Notes: a model not told the origin generated them from the sequence alone. Positions 10,930-22,439 are shown, counted from the stretch's first letter. The stretch: DNA of 64,000 bases from Meghimatium bilineatum (GCA_034231615.1 CM067318.1:35993382-36057381), one strand, 5' to 3'. Translations and numbers: made by a program.

Positions 10930-11320
10930 CATCCATATATTAGGTCATGCGGATAAATCACACCCCCACCATTCTTTGATGTTATCAAGCCAGCATTTCA
11001 TTGGCCACCTCATCTTCTTCCACCCACAACTATTCCCTGCAGGACAATCTTTGAAAACAAACTGTCTCATTATAATTTCAAACTACGCAAACATATGCTG
11101 TTTAAACCACTGTCAACAGTGATTCCTGTCAATCTGCATGTTCAATTATTTTGTTTCTGACAAATACATTTGTTTTATGTTCTTTAAAGCAAATTTATAA
11201 TACACTCCTGTAACATGTATTAATATTACTGCAAAGTTTCTTCTGTACCAGCGATGAGTGTCCAACTTTCACATTCATACAAAAGAATAGATAGTACCAT
11301 GTATAGGCCTATACCATATT
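10930..11320 (-). mobile_element. LINE remnant, minus strand
   Basis: The reverse strand reads L-L-Y-E-C-E-S-W-T-L-I-A-G-T-E-E-T-L (about 11225-11300) and further on W-P-M-K-C-W-L-D-N-I-K-E-W (about 10970-11040). These match the RT-end and C-terminal motifs of the element at 55440-55770 and 28864-29850. Confidence 0.7.
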
Positions 11321-11494
11321 CTGTGCTGAATGAACATAGATAGACAGGGACAGACATGCAGGCAGGCAGATGAAGATAAATAGCCAGACATGCAGGCAAA
11401 CTTTTAGTAATTTTGTGCTAGTTTTATGATTGTAGTAAAGTGTTTCAAAGTGCTGGTCTAAGTAGAACCTTGTTGCTCTGTTTTATTTCTACAG

Positions 11495-11620
11495 AAAGGA
11501 TTAATTTTGAAGAAGGTTTGGCTGGTTTTATGCCTACAGATGCCTCTAACATTAATTGGATGATACAGTTAGCAAATAATTCCTTTACTCAATTGGATCA
11601 TACATACAATACAAATGCAG
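11495..11620 (+). CDS. Exon 6: start of MAM3, lacking cysteines 1 and 2
   Basis: The acceptor is tttatttctacag and the donor gtgagt, phase 1 at both ends. The peptide begins E-R-I-N-F-E-E-G-L-A-G-F-M. It aligns with the MAM opening C-x-F-E-x-G-x-x-C-x-W, but both cysteines are replaced. The segment ends D-H-T-Y-N-T-N-A at the normal phase-1 split. Loss of both members of the N-terminal disulfide suggests a tolerated structural change rather than a pseudo-exon, since the frame stays open. Confidence 0.9.
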
Positions 11621-11639
11621 GTGAGTTCAAGTGATTCAT

Positions 11640-12010
11640 TTGTATGAGATCATTGGTGTAGTTTTTAAAGCAATTACATTACATATACATTTCTGTTCTG
11701 ATTTTGTGAAAGGGTCAGTGAGACAGTCTCACATTCCCATTTTGTGCAGACTAGGTAATGGTTGAGTGCAGTAAAAGAAGTGTAGCTCCATTGGCAATGC
11801 TAGCTACTGTATGAGGCATGCCTTAAATATTCAAGACTAGTAGTAAAACAATGTCCTTTACAGGATATACTTCAATTATTTGTTAAATATTTTCTAAAAT
11901 ACACAAATAGGCATAGCTTTCCAATAGTACTTACAAAAAACACAGCTTTTTAGAAAGTTCCACTTAGACACGATGGATTATCACTAAAACTAGGGGGTTA
12001 TGATGTGTAA
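11640..12010. other. Intronic sequence, nothing recognised
   Basis: Between exon 6 and the Penelope-like fragment. AT-rich, with no coding signal or clear repeat. Confidence 0.45.
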
Positions 12011-12019
12011 ACAAGAAAT

Positions 12020-12870
12020 CATACAAATTACAATACACAAAACATTTTCAATGTTTTGACCATACAGGCTTTATCAAGATACGCACAAAACATCAAAAGA
12101 CGACAAATAGAAATTATCACAACACACAAACGTGTCCAACCGAAATATGAAAGTAAGATGCCGAAAGGACAGGAACAGGAATTACATAAAAACATAAATA
12201 TAGGTGGAAACGAAACAAACAAAAAGATGACGTAAATATGGAATAAAATGAATAAAGACAAAGACCACACCAACCAGAACTAGACAAAAGTATGGACAGA
12301 ATTTAGTCCAAAAGGGCTTGAGGGAACGCAACTCAAAAATAAGACGATTTTCTAGAGCGTACCTAGATCTATCATCAGTGGTGCAGGATCTGATGGCAGT
12401 GACCTGAATATAAAGAGCACCATGGTGGCCATTGCCGTTGAAGTGTGTGGCAACAAGGGGTAGGTGTTCTATGTTTGATGACATAAAGATGATTACAGTA
12501 AGCGGTCGCTAAATCTTAAACTGGTTTCTCTGATGTACTGCTTACTGCAGCATTTACATATGATCACGTAAATAACATTATGGGATTCACATGTAAAGGC
12601 CTCATCGATGGAGAAAGTCGCCTTGAGAGATGAAATGGAGCACATCTGAACCACGTAAGGACATATGTAGTAACGTCCACGTGAGCAATGACCAGTACCA
12701 AAATGATCGGGAACAGAAGACTTAAGGTGGCTATGGACCAAGATGTCCTTCAAATTTTTGTAGCGCCTATATGCCACCAGAGGTAAGTCCTGGAAAGCAG
12801 CACAGGTGTCAGGATGGAAGAAGTTTGGGATGCTGAAAAAACCAAATTGAATAAATAAATACAAATGTAA
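12020..12870 (-). mobile_element. Penelope-like retroelement fragment with GIY-YIG domain
   Basis: Two overlapping minus-strand frames (12493-12864 and 12182-12484) read D-L-P-L-V-A-Y-R-R-Y-K-N-L-K-D-I-L-V, then C-E-S-H-N-V-I-Y-V-I-I-C-K-C-C, S-K-Q-Y-I-R-E-T, and later R-Y-A-L-E-N-R-L-I-F. This order (the linker after RT, then the GIY-YIG endonuclease with C-x-x-C) is specific to Penelope-like elements. The GIY motif is V-I-Y and YIG has become Y-I-R. The RT part is missing and a frameshift separates the two frames. It is a dead fragment. Confidence 0.87.
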
Positions 12871-13074
12871 GATTTTTTGGTTCAGAATTAAATAAGTATC
12901 ATTTTAAAAATTGTATGAATGTTGCCTGGGCCGGAAAAGAGCAAAGAATAGCAACACCACAGACTGCCATATAATATCATAATATGTGACTACGGTGGTT
13001 TATGGATGGAAATGTCTGATGCAACCCACAGGTCAGCGTAATATAGAAGCATTGAGGATTTATTAATAAAGAAA

Positions 13075-13160
13075 ATCATGCCGCAAATGGGATTTGAACC
13101 AGGTCCACTCGGGTGGCATCAAATCAACTCGGAGCTTGAGTCAACACGTCTTCCATCTTC
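13075..13160 (-). repeat. tRNA-like 3' half (SINE remnant)
   Basis: The reverse strand has cctggttcaaatcccatttg, with an exact B-box-like GGTTCAAATCC and T-stem pairing. The 5' half is not recognisable. It is treated as a retroposed relic inside the insertion at 13037-13548. Confidence 0.45.
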
Positions 13161-13219
13161 ATCCACACTGCATCCCTAAAAAAGATGTGATTTTAGTCTA
13201 GACTTTCAATGTGTATATT

Positions 13220-13382
13220 CCCAAGCTACTATGAATATGGACAGGTTGATTGACACACAGACAACAACATACACGTTATCAGCGCGTGTGTGTTGCCTGT
13301 GTGTCGATTTACCATATTCATAGTAACGGGATGCCTACCTCTTGAATATGGTAATATTTACCTTATTCAAGAGGTAGGCAGA
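13220..13382. repeat. Two consecutive inverted repeats (hairpins)
   Basis: Arm tactatgaatatgg (about 13228) pairs with ccatattcatagta (about 13311) over about 40 bases with mismatches. Directly after it, tgcctacctcttgaatatgg (13331) pairs with ttattcaagaggtaggca with one mismatch. Both arms share gaatatgg. It resembles a foldback element end. Confidence 0.75.
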
Positions 13383-13394
13383 GATACACGTGGG

Positions 13395-13525
13395 AGAGTA
13401 ACATTACACGATGGACAGGTTACAGTCTAGCAGAGTGCACCACCAAGACAAGAGACAGGAGATGTTGGAGATACGTTGCAGCCAACCTTCGTTGCGGAGA
13501 CGGCACTTGATGATGATGAGTAACG
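13395..13525 (+). mobile_element. LINE ORF2 end fragment
   Basis: The + frame reads A-E-C-T-T-K-T-R-D-R-R-C-W-R-Y-V-A-A-N-L-R and ends G-D-G-T-stop. The same ending is at 22555-22655 (W-M-Y-V-A-A-N-L). It is part of the insertion inside the SINE at 12915-13735. Confidence 0.6.
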
Positions 13526-13836
13526 GGAATATACATGTTGAAAACCATAGGTCAGAGTGAACCAAAAGTCATGCTAAAAGAAGATGAATGTGTAATGTCA
13601 AAATGCACTGATATCTAAACCAAGCAATTTTGTAATGATTCTTTAAATAATTATGTAATACATTTCATTCTCCAGATTACATCCAGCTAACTAGCTAAAG
13701 TTGGAGAATGAACATAGAAGTAGAAGATTGTTTTAAAAAAAAATTATTTATCTTAGTTGGCAGCACAGATTAATTGATTAACTCCCTGATTTATGAATAT
13801 ATTATGCATTGAACAAATATAACTTCTCTGTTGCAG

Positions 13837-14108
13837 GGCATTTCTTGCAAGCTGATCTTGGTAGCATTGCAACCACTCTGAAGACAGCAGAAATTCAGAC
13901 ACCTCTGTATCCATCAGTTGGTGATGAATGTATGGAGTTCTGGTATGCCAAAAAAGGTTCCACTGGGGGCTGGTTAAGTGTAAAAGTTTCAGAAAATGGT
14001 CCAGGATTTGTGGCAGGGGACTCAAACCCTTTGTGGGTGACTACAACAGATACAGCTGGGTCTTGGTACCGTGCATTGGTGGATATTTCCTCTGATTATC
14101 CCTACTGG
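13837..14108 (+). CDS. Exon 7: central part of MAM3
   Basis: The acceptor is ttctctgttgcag and the donor gtatga, phase 1 in and phase 0 out (272 bases). The peptide has GHFLQADLGS, cysteine 3 in D-E-C-M-E-F-W-Y, then LSVKVSENGPGF and a late W-Y-R-A-L-V-D-I. This covers in one exon what MAM2 splits into two. The last residues (S-D-Y-P-Y-W) lead directly into the closing strand in exon 8. Confidence 0.94.
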
Positions 14109-14574
14109 GTATGATTATTAGTTATAAAATACAAATCAGGTTATATCTATGTGACTTGCTGAACATTGTCTTCATAGCTGTTCTATAAGTCTCTCAGTTC
14201 TATGCAAGTTGTCCAGTCTCATGTTCAGACATGCATAGTTCTAATAAATAAAGCAATTTATAGAAATGGTAGACCAAACTAAAGTTAATAATTGAGAGAA
14301 AAAAATGCTGGACAATGACAGAATAAGACATCCAAACTTTCAGCTGTTATACAATATTTCACTGGAAAATCCTGTCATATTGTGGTTGATGGCAAACTCT
14401 AACCAAGATCTGCCTGTCTATATTAGTGGGGGAACATTATTACCATCATCAGAGAGTGGTGTTAGAGATAGCGGTGTAGCCATGTGAATTTCCTGATACA
14501 ACACTGAGACAGGATTAGCAAACTGTCAGTGAGAACACAATGGCTCATAGTAAAATGAAGAGAACAATTAACGC

Positions 14575-15005
14575 TTTGTTACCAATTCCAAACATGGACA
14601 ATGACAGCACAAGATAAACGTAAACTTGTGACAGCTGAATTGGCATGCTTGCACAGAATTCTAGGAATAGGAGTGACATTAGACAGAATGACGCTAAGAG
14701 ACAAAGTGAGAAATGAAGACATTAGACAAAGAACCGGTACCACTCCAATCTTGGAATATATTAAACAACAGTTAAAATGGTTTGCACACATCAGAAGACT
14801 ACCATCAGACAGCATACCACAGCAAGCTATATTACACAGATACAGTGAAAGCAAACCTAGAGGCTGACCACAAAAATGATTACCGAAATAAAAGAGACGA
14901 CAATAAAAGAAAACACCACAATATACTCAGCACACAAGAGGGCCATCTCCAGAAAACTCTTCTACCCCTGACTCTGAAAGGCAACAAAGGGTTTAGAAAA
15001 TAGAT
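14575..15005 (+). mobile_element. LINE C-terminal remnant
   Basis: The + frame at 14601-14867 reads C-L-H-R-I-L-G-I-G-V-T-L-D-R-M, then L-K-W-F-A-H-I-R-R-L-P-S-D-S-I-P. These are the motifs of the family at 1405-2335 and 27000-27425. It ends in a short GATA-like run. Confidence 0.75.
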
Positions 15006-15179
15006 AGATAGAGAGTGACATTTCACACAATATACCTGTGTGATATCCTGTCATATTGAAACTTATTGGAAAACCTAGAACTGCCTACCTATATCAGCAA
15101 TGGAATATAAATACCATGATCAGAGAGAGGACCTGGTGGTAGAGTGACCATGAGCACAGAAACTAGTTCTATTGTTGCT

Positions 15180-15990
15180 TACTTATCTGATACCCAGGAT
15201 TGCGAGCTTTCACTCTTTCTTTCCTGTGCCAGGTGGTGGTAGCTACATTTCTTCTTCAGCTGTGGTGTGTCTGTATAAAGGGTATTAGTGGTGGAGGGGT
15301 TAGGTGGCAACAGTTGTTACCGTAGGACTTGTAGTGCAGGGATTTCAATAAGGTGGTGTTTTACTTTTTTCTCTTCTTATCTGTTGCATTTTGGTGTATG
15401 GTCTTGTGGTAATTCTATGTAGGTGTTTGTTGGTTGGCTGGTTGCTGATCCAGTGGTCCATGGGCTCATGCCCTTTGACCTGACATTATATTGCTGGGAA
15501 CTCTGTGGATTTTTGGACTACCCCAGGCTAGAGCCAGAGAATAACTATCACACCACCAGTACGGTAGGTTTCAACTTATACACTGCTCCGAACCACTGCA
15601 GCCAAGATAGAGTTCACTGTGTTCATTCCCCGCTACCAATTGACTACTGGTTATGCCGAACTTCTCTATTGCTCCAGGCATGCAACCAAATGTTCAAGTC
15701 AAAAGAATTGTCACATCCTGAGTCACTGTGCCACTATGATGGGCCTCAGCCATAGGAAAAACAGTGCTGTCAGTTTCCTCCTCTCCAATGCTGCACAGTA
15801 CATCTCTGGCACCCTCCCAACCACAGAAAGTGCATACATAAATAAAAATAACAAAGCATAAAACACATTACAACAACAAAATACAAGCATGAGAAGCATA
15901 ATTGTATAGATGACATGCCATGAAGCTCTATAAGAAGAGAACCTAAATATAACTGCATGTCATCTACAAAGGTTTTCTGTTGCATGGTTT
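15180..15990 (-). repeat. Repeat-like region with the 3' end of an RNase H LINE
   Basis: Bases 15420-15475 are the reverse complement of the LINE 3' end at 25085-25130 (shared atgagcccatgga). The rest to 15990 contains open frames up to 110 codons with no recognisable domain. I call it repeat-derived with low certainty. Confidence 0.4.
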
Positions 15991-16614
15991 GTCTAGTGGA
16001 CCATTGGTGAGACTCATAGACACAATTGAATATGTGTAGGTGTTTGTTTGAGCTATGCAGGCGTTATTTAAACCTATGTATTGTAGTTTAATCTTTGCGG
16101 TGTAGTCTATTTATGCTGTCTTGTGGATTTGATTGGGACATTCTGCATATAGCACTCTTCCTTTTGAGCAAGTGGCACAGCAGTCCATCCATTGTTGTTT
16201 ACAGTTGTTGCGGATAATGTGTTTAGCTGTTCTAAGGTTGGTGGAAATTTCTGATAAATTTCTGATTCTAGTAATTTCTGATTCTGATTACTTGCTCCCT
16301 TTTTTGCCACTACTATAAGATGGGTGCCTCATAATATCATTTATAATATTTTAAGCATATCCTGTATAAGACATCACTATTCAACTATAGTTGAATTTTC
16401 AGGTGTCACTAATGCATCCAATCATATTGCTAGAGAGAGAGAGCGATTCATTAGGAGTTTAACAACAAACACGCACAAAATGTAGACACAGCACAGAAAG
16501 TACAGCTGATTACTCAGTGATCTTGAATACTCTCCAAAGTATACTTACTTGTATCCTAATATATAAAAAATCATACTTCTCTTGGTCAATAATCAGCATG
16601 CATTACTGTTACAG

Positions 16615-16840
16615 ATCATATTTCAAGCAGGAGCAAACAACGGCCAAGTCAATGATGTCATAGCTATTGATGATATTAGCTTCAGACAAGATGCATGCCC
16701 TTCTGTTGTAACTTGTGACTTTGACTTGAACTCATGCGGCTATATTATTTTATTCAATGGCTTTGTCTACTGGCAAGCTGTCACAGGGACTTACTCTGAC
16801 TCACTGATGCCTTTTGATCAAACTCTTCAATCTGACCAAG
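16615..16840 (+). CDS. Exon 8: end of MAM3 fused to start of MAM4
   Basis: The acceptor is ttactgttacag and the donor gttagt, phase 0 in and phase 1 out. The first part reads IIFQAGANNGQVNDVIAIDD and closes MAM3 at D-A-C. After only five residues (P-S-V-V-T) MAM4 opens with CDFDLNSCGY. The intron that usually separates neighbouring MAM modules is absent here, as in exon 16. Confidence 0.93.
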
Positions 16841-16859
16841 GTTAGTTAAATACCAATAT

Positions 16860-17190
16860 TTGTATTTGTTTTGTCTTGTCCTATCCATGTGTGCCACTAC
16901 ACATCATGGGGAGCCAAAGACTTCTTTCTTTTGCTAGCTGTCACAGTGTAGTATTGGTGTTCTAGTATTTCTCTGATGTCATCTATCCATCTTCGTCTGG
17001 GTCTTCCCCTGTTTCTCTTTTCAGATCTTCTATTGAAAGCTATCAATGGAATGTGATCTGGTTTCGTTCTGATTAGGTGGCAGAACCATTTTATCTTTTG
17101 TGTGTCTGTATTCTTTGCAAGATAATTTTCATCAGATTTCTTATAGTGCCATTATGGTCCAGGTTTAACAAATGTGGCCTCATCATGTGA
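16860..17190 (-). mobile_element. LINE C-terminal remnant
   Basis: The reverse frame reads W-F-C-H-L-I-R-T-K-P-D-H-I-P, then G-R-P-R-R-R-W-I-D-D-I-R-E-I-L. This is a typical ORF2 end. It begins just after exon 8. Confidence 0.75.
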
Positions 17191-17199
17191 TAAGTCCAA

Positions 17200-18100
17200 C
17201 TTTTTAATATTACATGTAGTTTCATTCAGTTTTCGTGACCTATCTGACCTCGGATTAAAAAATCACTAATTATGATTTGAACTCATGCTACACAATGAGA
17301 TCTCTGCCTCAGGATCAGCCAAAGATGTGGGGGGCTCTCAGTGTGCAGCGGGCATTTCAATGGGTCCACAAGTAGACTTAGATTCTGTGAAATGCGTTAA
17401 ATAATGTCCTATTTGTTTCATTAAAGAAGAGGCCACATTTGCTTAACTTAAACAGTCATTGTTTCATTCTAACTCTCTTTGTAACCCCAGTGTTGTTCTC
17501 AGGCACTTCATTTCACATACTGCAAGTTTTTGTTCTAGTTTCTCTGTCAGAGTCCAGGTCTGGTATTGGTAGCACTGTGTTGGCATGAACACTGTGTTTT
17601 AAATTAAATTTAGGATTACAGTAGTCAAAAAGTGCATTGCTAATATCAAATGACATCTTTTTCTGCACTCCTCTCAGTTCCTTGTGGAACATAATGCTGC
17701 AACTGTCACTCTTTATTGATTTATGTGCCTTGCCATCTTCTTCAACTGTATCGACTGATTTAATATATTCCTCCACTGTTATTCTTGAGGTGTTAATCTG
17801 TCCTCCAACACTCCTCTTTTTCTGTGGGTTCCAATTAAATCTTGTATGATTATACTGTCAGACATTTTTCTAACATCAGAATTTATGTGCTTTAAAAGAA
17901 ATTGAGTTCATGACACCATACAGGTTAAAAATATAGACTTGAAAATTGATGGAAAAGGCCTTGAAGTATTTTGAAACGTTGTACTCTCACAGAATAAAGG
18001 ATGAGTTGGAAAAAAAGATGAAATGAGTATATTTTAATATATAAGGATAAATAATCTTCTTCATTTGTTCTCAATTCCTGCTAGTTAGCAGTATATAGTC
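17200..18100. other. Intronic sequence, mostly unassigned
   Basis: A weak tRNA-like B-box on the reverse strand (gagttcaaatcat, near 17285) suggests an old SINE at 17250-17350. The remainder up to 18100 holds open frames of up to 87 codons with no domain. Confidence 0.35.
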
Positions 18101-18104
18101 TTGA

Positions 18105-18360
18105 GAATAGACTGTGTTGTGTCATGGTTTACAGCTTGACTGTGCTATCTGCTAATTTTTGCCTGGTACATCCAACTTCATCAGGACTTTTGGATCATTT
18201 TGACCAATGGGATGGGACAATGAACTGCATTCCCCTTCCCAAATCTCCATAGTTGCCTCCTGCAACATGTACGAAAGGTCACAGTGTTACCATTCTTTGT
18301 GCCTCTTCCAGGTCCTGACAACACATGGGTATCTGATGTTCAAATAGACAACTGCTGAAA
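18105..18360 (-). mobile_element. GAA-tailed SINE, long form, degraded
   Basis: The reverse-orientation order is gtgtcatggtttacag, then acatccaacttcatc, tgggatgggac and ggtcctgacaacaca. This matches copies at 31893-32170 and 47011-47295 with about a quarter of positions changed. Confidence 0.65.
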
Positions 18361-19059
18361 AGTGCACACAAACGTTGATTGACATGACTTAGTCATTTGA
18401 AATAGTCTACAAGAGTTATTGGAAGCATATACTATTCAAGATGTAGCAATCAACCAAACATGTGGTGATCCTGGGATACTGTTGAACAGGAAGGATTTTC
18501 TTTTGTGACAAATCATACATCCATAAAAGCCAAAACACAACCATGACTTTGAGACAAAGATAATATAGACAAACACATGTACTCATTGCACAAAAATGAA
18601 ATCCAGCGGGTAAAGCTTTGAACAGGGTAATGAAGTTTCAATAGTATTGTTCTTGCTTGTTTTTTTAAATATTTTGTATGATTTGTGTGTATGATTTGTG
18701 TGTGTTATTATGTGTGTTTGATTAGCAAAACCTCATTACTATGTTCCAAGCTTTAACTTTGAAACAACAAACATTATTGTCAGTAATGCTATCGGCTGTC
18801 AAGAGCTACCTGCTCACAGATAAAGGGATTACTTCATCAGCATCAATCATCATCACATTGAGCTATAAATCAGCATAACAACATACAGTTTTAGTTAAAC
18901 AGAAACCTATTGACTAGTGTTACCTTCAGCACAGACTCTGTAGTCATGGCACTATTCCTCAATCTTACCAGAGTGAATCCTGGTAACATCTTGATGAAAC
19001 TGTTTCAGTTTAGTGTTGTCAAATTTGAAACACTCCAAGAGCCACTATATATTGGGCTT

Positions 19060-19185
19060 GAGCGAGCATTGTCATGTCTAAAAATTGTGTTAAAATTTGT
19101 TGAGATGAATGATGGAGTGATACAGAGCGAATCTCAGATGGCCAAGGTATCACGTTCAAATTCTGCCATAGGCATTTGAACCATT
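19060..19185 (+). repeat. tRNA-like SINE remnant
   Basis: gatggccaaggtatcacg followed by ttcaaattctgccat resembles the T-arm of a tRNA. A related piece lies at 31140-31205. The 5' half is unclear. The flanking 18370-19600 has no coding signal. Confidence 0.35.
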
Positions 19186-19605
19186 CTGAAAGCAATGCAA
19201 TCTACTGAATATATTTATATTGCCTAGGAAATCAAAAGTAAAAAATGCTGTGTAAATTGCTATATTCTGAATATAACATGTTACATACTGCATGAATATG
19301 CAAGAATCTTACATGGAGTTTCTGCAAAGTTGCCAAATAGTGATCAGAGTTGGCAGTAATGTCATTCTTCAGAAATATTTTGTTGTTATTAAGATTGAAT
19401 CTGTGATGTCTTTTGGTTTCCATTGGGATAAATGTGTGTTTCAAGACTGGTGTAAGTTCATGTTACATAGCTGGCTTTATGAATTCCAGTCTTGATGTCT
19501 CTGTCCATTCTTCAAGTGTCTATAAAAATGCTCCCAAGTTATTTTCTGATTCTTTATTGATCAGGCCACAGATGTTCCATGTACCTATCTTAACTGCCAT
19601 TGTTT

Positions 19606-19735
19606 TATTGTGTTGGATGGCAGATTAATACTTGTGTCATGTGAGTTATTGTGTTGGATGGCAAATTGATACTTGTGTCATGTGAGTTATTGTGTTAGAT
19701 GGCAGATTAATACTTGTGTCATGTGAGTTATTGTT
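19606..19735 (+). repeat. Short tandem repeat, 43-bp unit, 3 copies
   Basis: Three direct copies of a unit with tgttggatggcagattaat and cttgtgtcatgtgagttatt. Copies differ at a few positions. Confidence 0.9.
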
Positions 19736-19739
19736 ATTC

Positions 19740-20725
19740 TGATCTTTGATTAATTTTCTTAAGTTCTTGAGCAGTGTCCAAGCAGATTTTTGTACTCAAA
19801 TCCCCCACCAGTATATTAGACCTGTTATAATTTCATCCTTGAATCCCCATCAATGCCAACTCATTGAAGTGGAAATAGGGCTTAGGCCAACCAACAACGG
19901 CTTGAAACTAAAATTGGTCAGGCTTGGAATTAGCAAAAATTCATTACCTTGTTTCAAGATTTGTGAACTAGGATAGTGTACTATTGTTACTTGTTTAACT
20001 AATAAATAATAAAACTAATGTAAAAAAGAAATAGCAGAAAACAAAGAAGTAAGGACTTTCTCTACATTACAATCTTACAGGGACCTTTATAAAGAAACAA
20101 ACACAAATGAAATAAATACACAAAATCAAATTAAAATATAGAGAGATAGTTTCACCATCTCCATGTCGTTGTATTACAAATAGAGAAAGATATGCAGTTA
20201 TGTTTAGTGACCGGCAATATTGCCACATGTCAGAACATACTATTGATAGATAAAAATAGAAATAGAATAAGAGGAATGCCATAAGTTAAGGAATCATGAG
20301 TATCAAATCAGACCAAATGAAAGCCTCAAGTCAATGATGGCATGTACACACAGACTATACAAACACACTAAGTAGTGTGCATGTGTATGATCACACAAAA
20401 ACAAAAATGGAGGTGGGGGACTACCAATAAAGAACTTCAAACATTTGGGGGAATAGGATGGGGTTAATGGTTAATTATGGGAATGGAGGCTAGATTTAAT
20501 AATATTTATTTATTTTAACATAGGCCTACATGTATGCAATTAAACATATAGAAATCAGCATGCAAATCAATCTATATATACTCAAGGATACTGAGCAACT
20601 TTGGATATGCCTGGCATACAATTACAGTATACATCGCTTCATAATCAATAACTAATAGTCAATTTTTATTACAGCTAGCACTTATTTCCATGATCAACTA
20701 ACATTTGGAAATGTATCTCTTTACA
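19740..20725. other. Intronic sequence, nothing recognised
   Basis: AT-rich stretch before exon 9. Open frames are short and have no domain. No repeat family was identified by eye. Confidence 0.45.
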
Positions 20726-20726
20726 G

Positions 20727-20846
20727 GAATGTACATGGAAGTAAATTTACCAGACAATAGAAACTTGATAGCAATTCTTATAAGTCCTACAGAAACACAG
20801 ACATCTGACAAATGTCTCATCTTCTGGTACTCTGCAAGTGGAAAAG
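20727..20846 (+). CDS. Exon 9: middle of MAM4
   Basis: The acceptor is tctctttacag and the donor gtaagg, phase 1 at both ends (exactly 120 bases). The peptide runs GMYMEVNLPDNRN ... SDKCLIFWYSASGK, with cysteine 3 before the F-W-Y strand. The phase-1 exit is at a position where other modules have no intron or a different phase. Confidence 0.92.
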
Positions 20847-21104
20847 GTAAGGTGTAAATTAAAAACAAAAGTTGATGATTATCTTTTGTATAGAACTAGT
20901 GTAAAATATAATTCTAATACTTGGATCTCTCAAGAATTCACTTTATATGTTATACGTTTATGTGTATTTTATGTCCCTTCATATAATATAGACCTAAATT
21001 TATCTTTTTGTGTGTATTTTTGTCACTTTATATGTTATAAGCCTATCTTAATGTGTAATTAGCATTTCTTTTTTAACTTCACAGAATGCACTAGAAGTTA
21101 GTGT

Positions 21105-21700
21105 AATAGTTAGTTAATTAGTTGTTGGATCATCATCACTGCACTCTGGACAAGTCCATAGGTGCTCAGATCTCTCTTTTCTTTGAGTGTATCCGCCATT
21201 ACATGTTTACTGACGGTCCCAGTATGCTGTTGATTGACCATCATTCTTCCTCACCCATGAAACTGCTCCTTTCTAGCGACATCACATCTCAAACCAAGCT
21301 CCCTTATTCTAGTCATCGTCACTTATACAGTCAATTGTTCATGTGTTTTCCCATAGGGCATTCAAAATGTCTGCACAATCCATCGCTCTGCCAACAGCCA
21401 TAGTAGCCGCATATCCTGCCAAAATATCTGCTCTGTCATTACCCCAGACTCCCGCATGTCCCAGCACAAAAATACAAGTTTCTTTCCGCACACAGGAATT
21501 CTTTTCTGCATCCAGCCACTGTTCCCGAATGTACCCCGCCTGCACTTTCACAATAATGCTCATCGAGTCACTGAGTATACAGGCATGTGTCCCAGTCTGC
21601 AATTTCCCATCAGAGAGGAATGTGGTGCATTCGCTCAGACAACAAAGCAGCATGACAATGGAGATTTTGGCAGTAACCAAAGCTTTGAAATGGGTGCAAT
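21105..21700 (-). mobile_element. LINE RNase H remnant, minus strand
   Basis: The minus frame at 21339-21680 reads A-C-I-L-S-D-S-M-S-I-I-V-K-V and L-G-H-A-G-V-W-G-N-D-R-A-D-I-L-A-G. This is the RNase H signature G-H-x-G-x-x-G-N-E/D-x-A-D. A stretch of the frame is still open for 113 codons, so this is one of the better preserved copies. Confidence 0.85.
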
Positions 21701-21729
21701 AACTATTTTCTTTTTGGAGTTTTTTTAAA

Positions 21730-22400
21730 TAATTTTTTTATGGAAATAAGGAAGTGGTTACTGAATGTAATGTTAATTCTGTTGGTGTGTGTATGATAGG
21801 GCCTATTTGAGAAAATGGCGAAGAAGAAAAATGCACACACATAAAGGACTCACCTAGTCTTGTTCGATATGCTGATATTCCATGCAGGATATAATGCTGC
21901 TAGATGCCTAGTTCTATTCTATTTCCGATATCATTTCATATACAGACTAACATGTTCATAATATCATATGTGATGAACTAATGAAAAACATCAACCTCAC
22001 TATTGTTATCAAGCTAGGTCTAATAGTCCTATGATATATTCAATGTAGTGTATAATGTCGTTAGATGTCTAGGCCTATTTCATCTCTGATATCATTTCAT
22101 ATCCAAATTAATGTGTTAAAACAAAACATGTCAACCTCAGTAATGTTATTAGCTATGCCTAATGGTCCTACAACTTCAGAAAAGTTGCAAAAATAGCTGC
22201 CATTTTGAAAGATTTTGACGAATTCTTGAGATGGCTCTATAATATTCACTAGACATCTATAATAGGGTGTAATTTTTTGAGAACTAATAGAAAAGGAAGT
22301 TAATTAGACATATATCTGTTTTTGATTTCTATGTTACCTGCATGATTGAAGTTAGTTTGCAATCATGATTTCCTTATCAAAAGAGGTGCATAGCAACTCG
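21730..22400. other. Intronic sequence with an internal duplication
   Basis: Two related segments (about 21870-22025 and 22025-22160) share atataatg...ttagatg, tcatttcatat and tatgcctaatagtccta-like words. This suggests an old local duplication of about 150 bases. No coding signal. Confidence 0.45.
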
Positions 22401-22439
22401 AGTTTCAAACAATAGCTAGAATCTAGCAACTACTGTTGC

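Larger units (their letters stand above)
12915..13735 (+). mobile_element. GAA-tailed SINE, long form, interrupted by a 512-bp insertion
   Basis: The SINE head and middle lie at 12915-13036 and the remainder resumes at 13549-13735. The 7-bp repeat aggtcag occurs at both edges (13030-13036 and 13549-13555), consistent with a target duplication. The insert holds a tRNA-like piece, two hairpins and a LINE end. Confidence 0.65.

Noticed and set aside
15423..15755. 110-codon plus-strand frame
   Set aside because: Its first part is the reverse complement of a LINE 3' end and the remainder has no domain.
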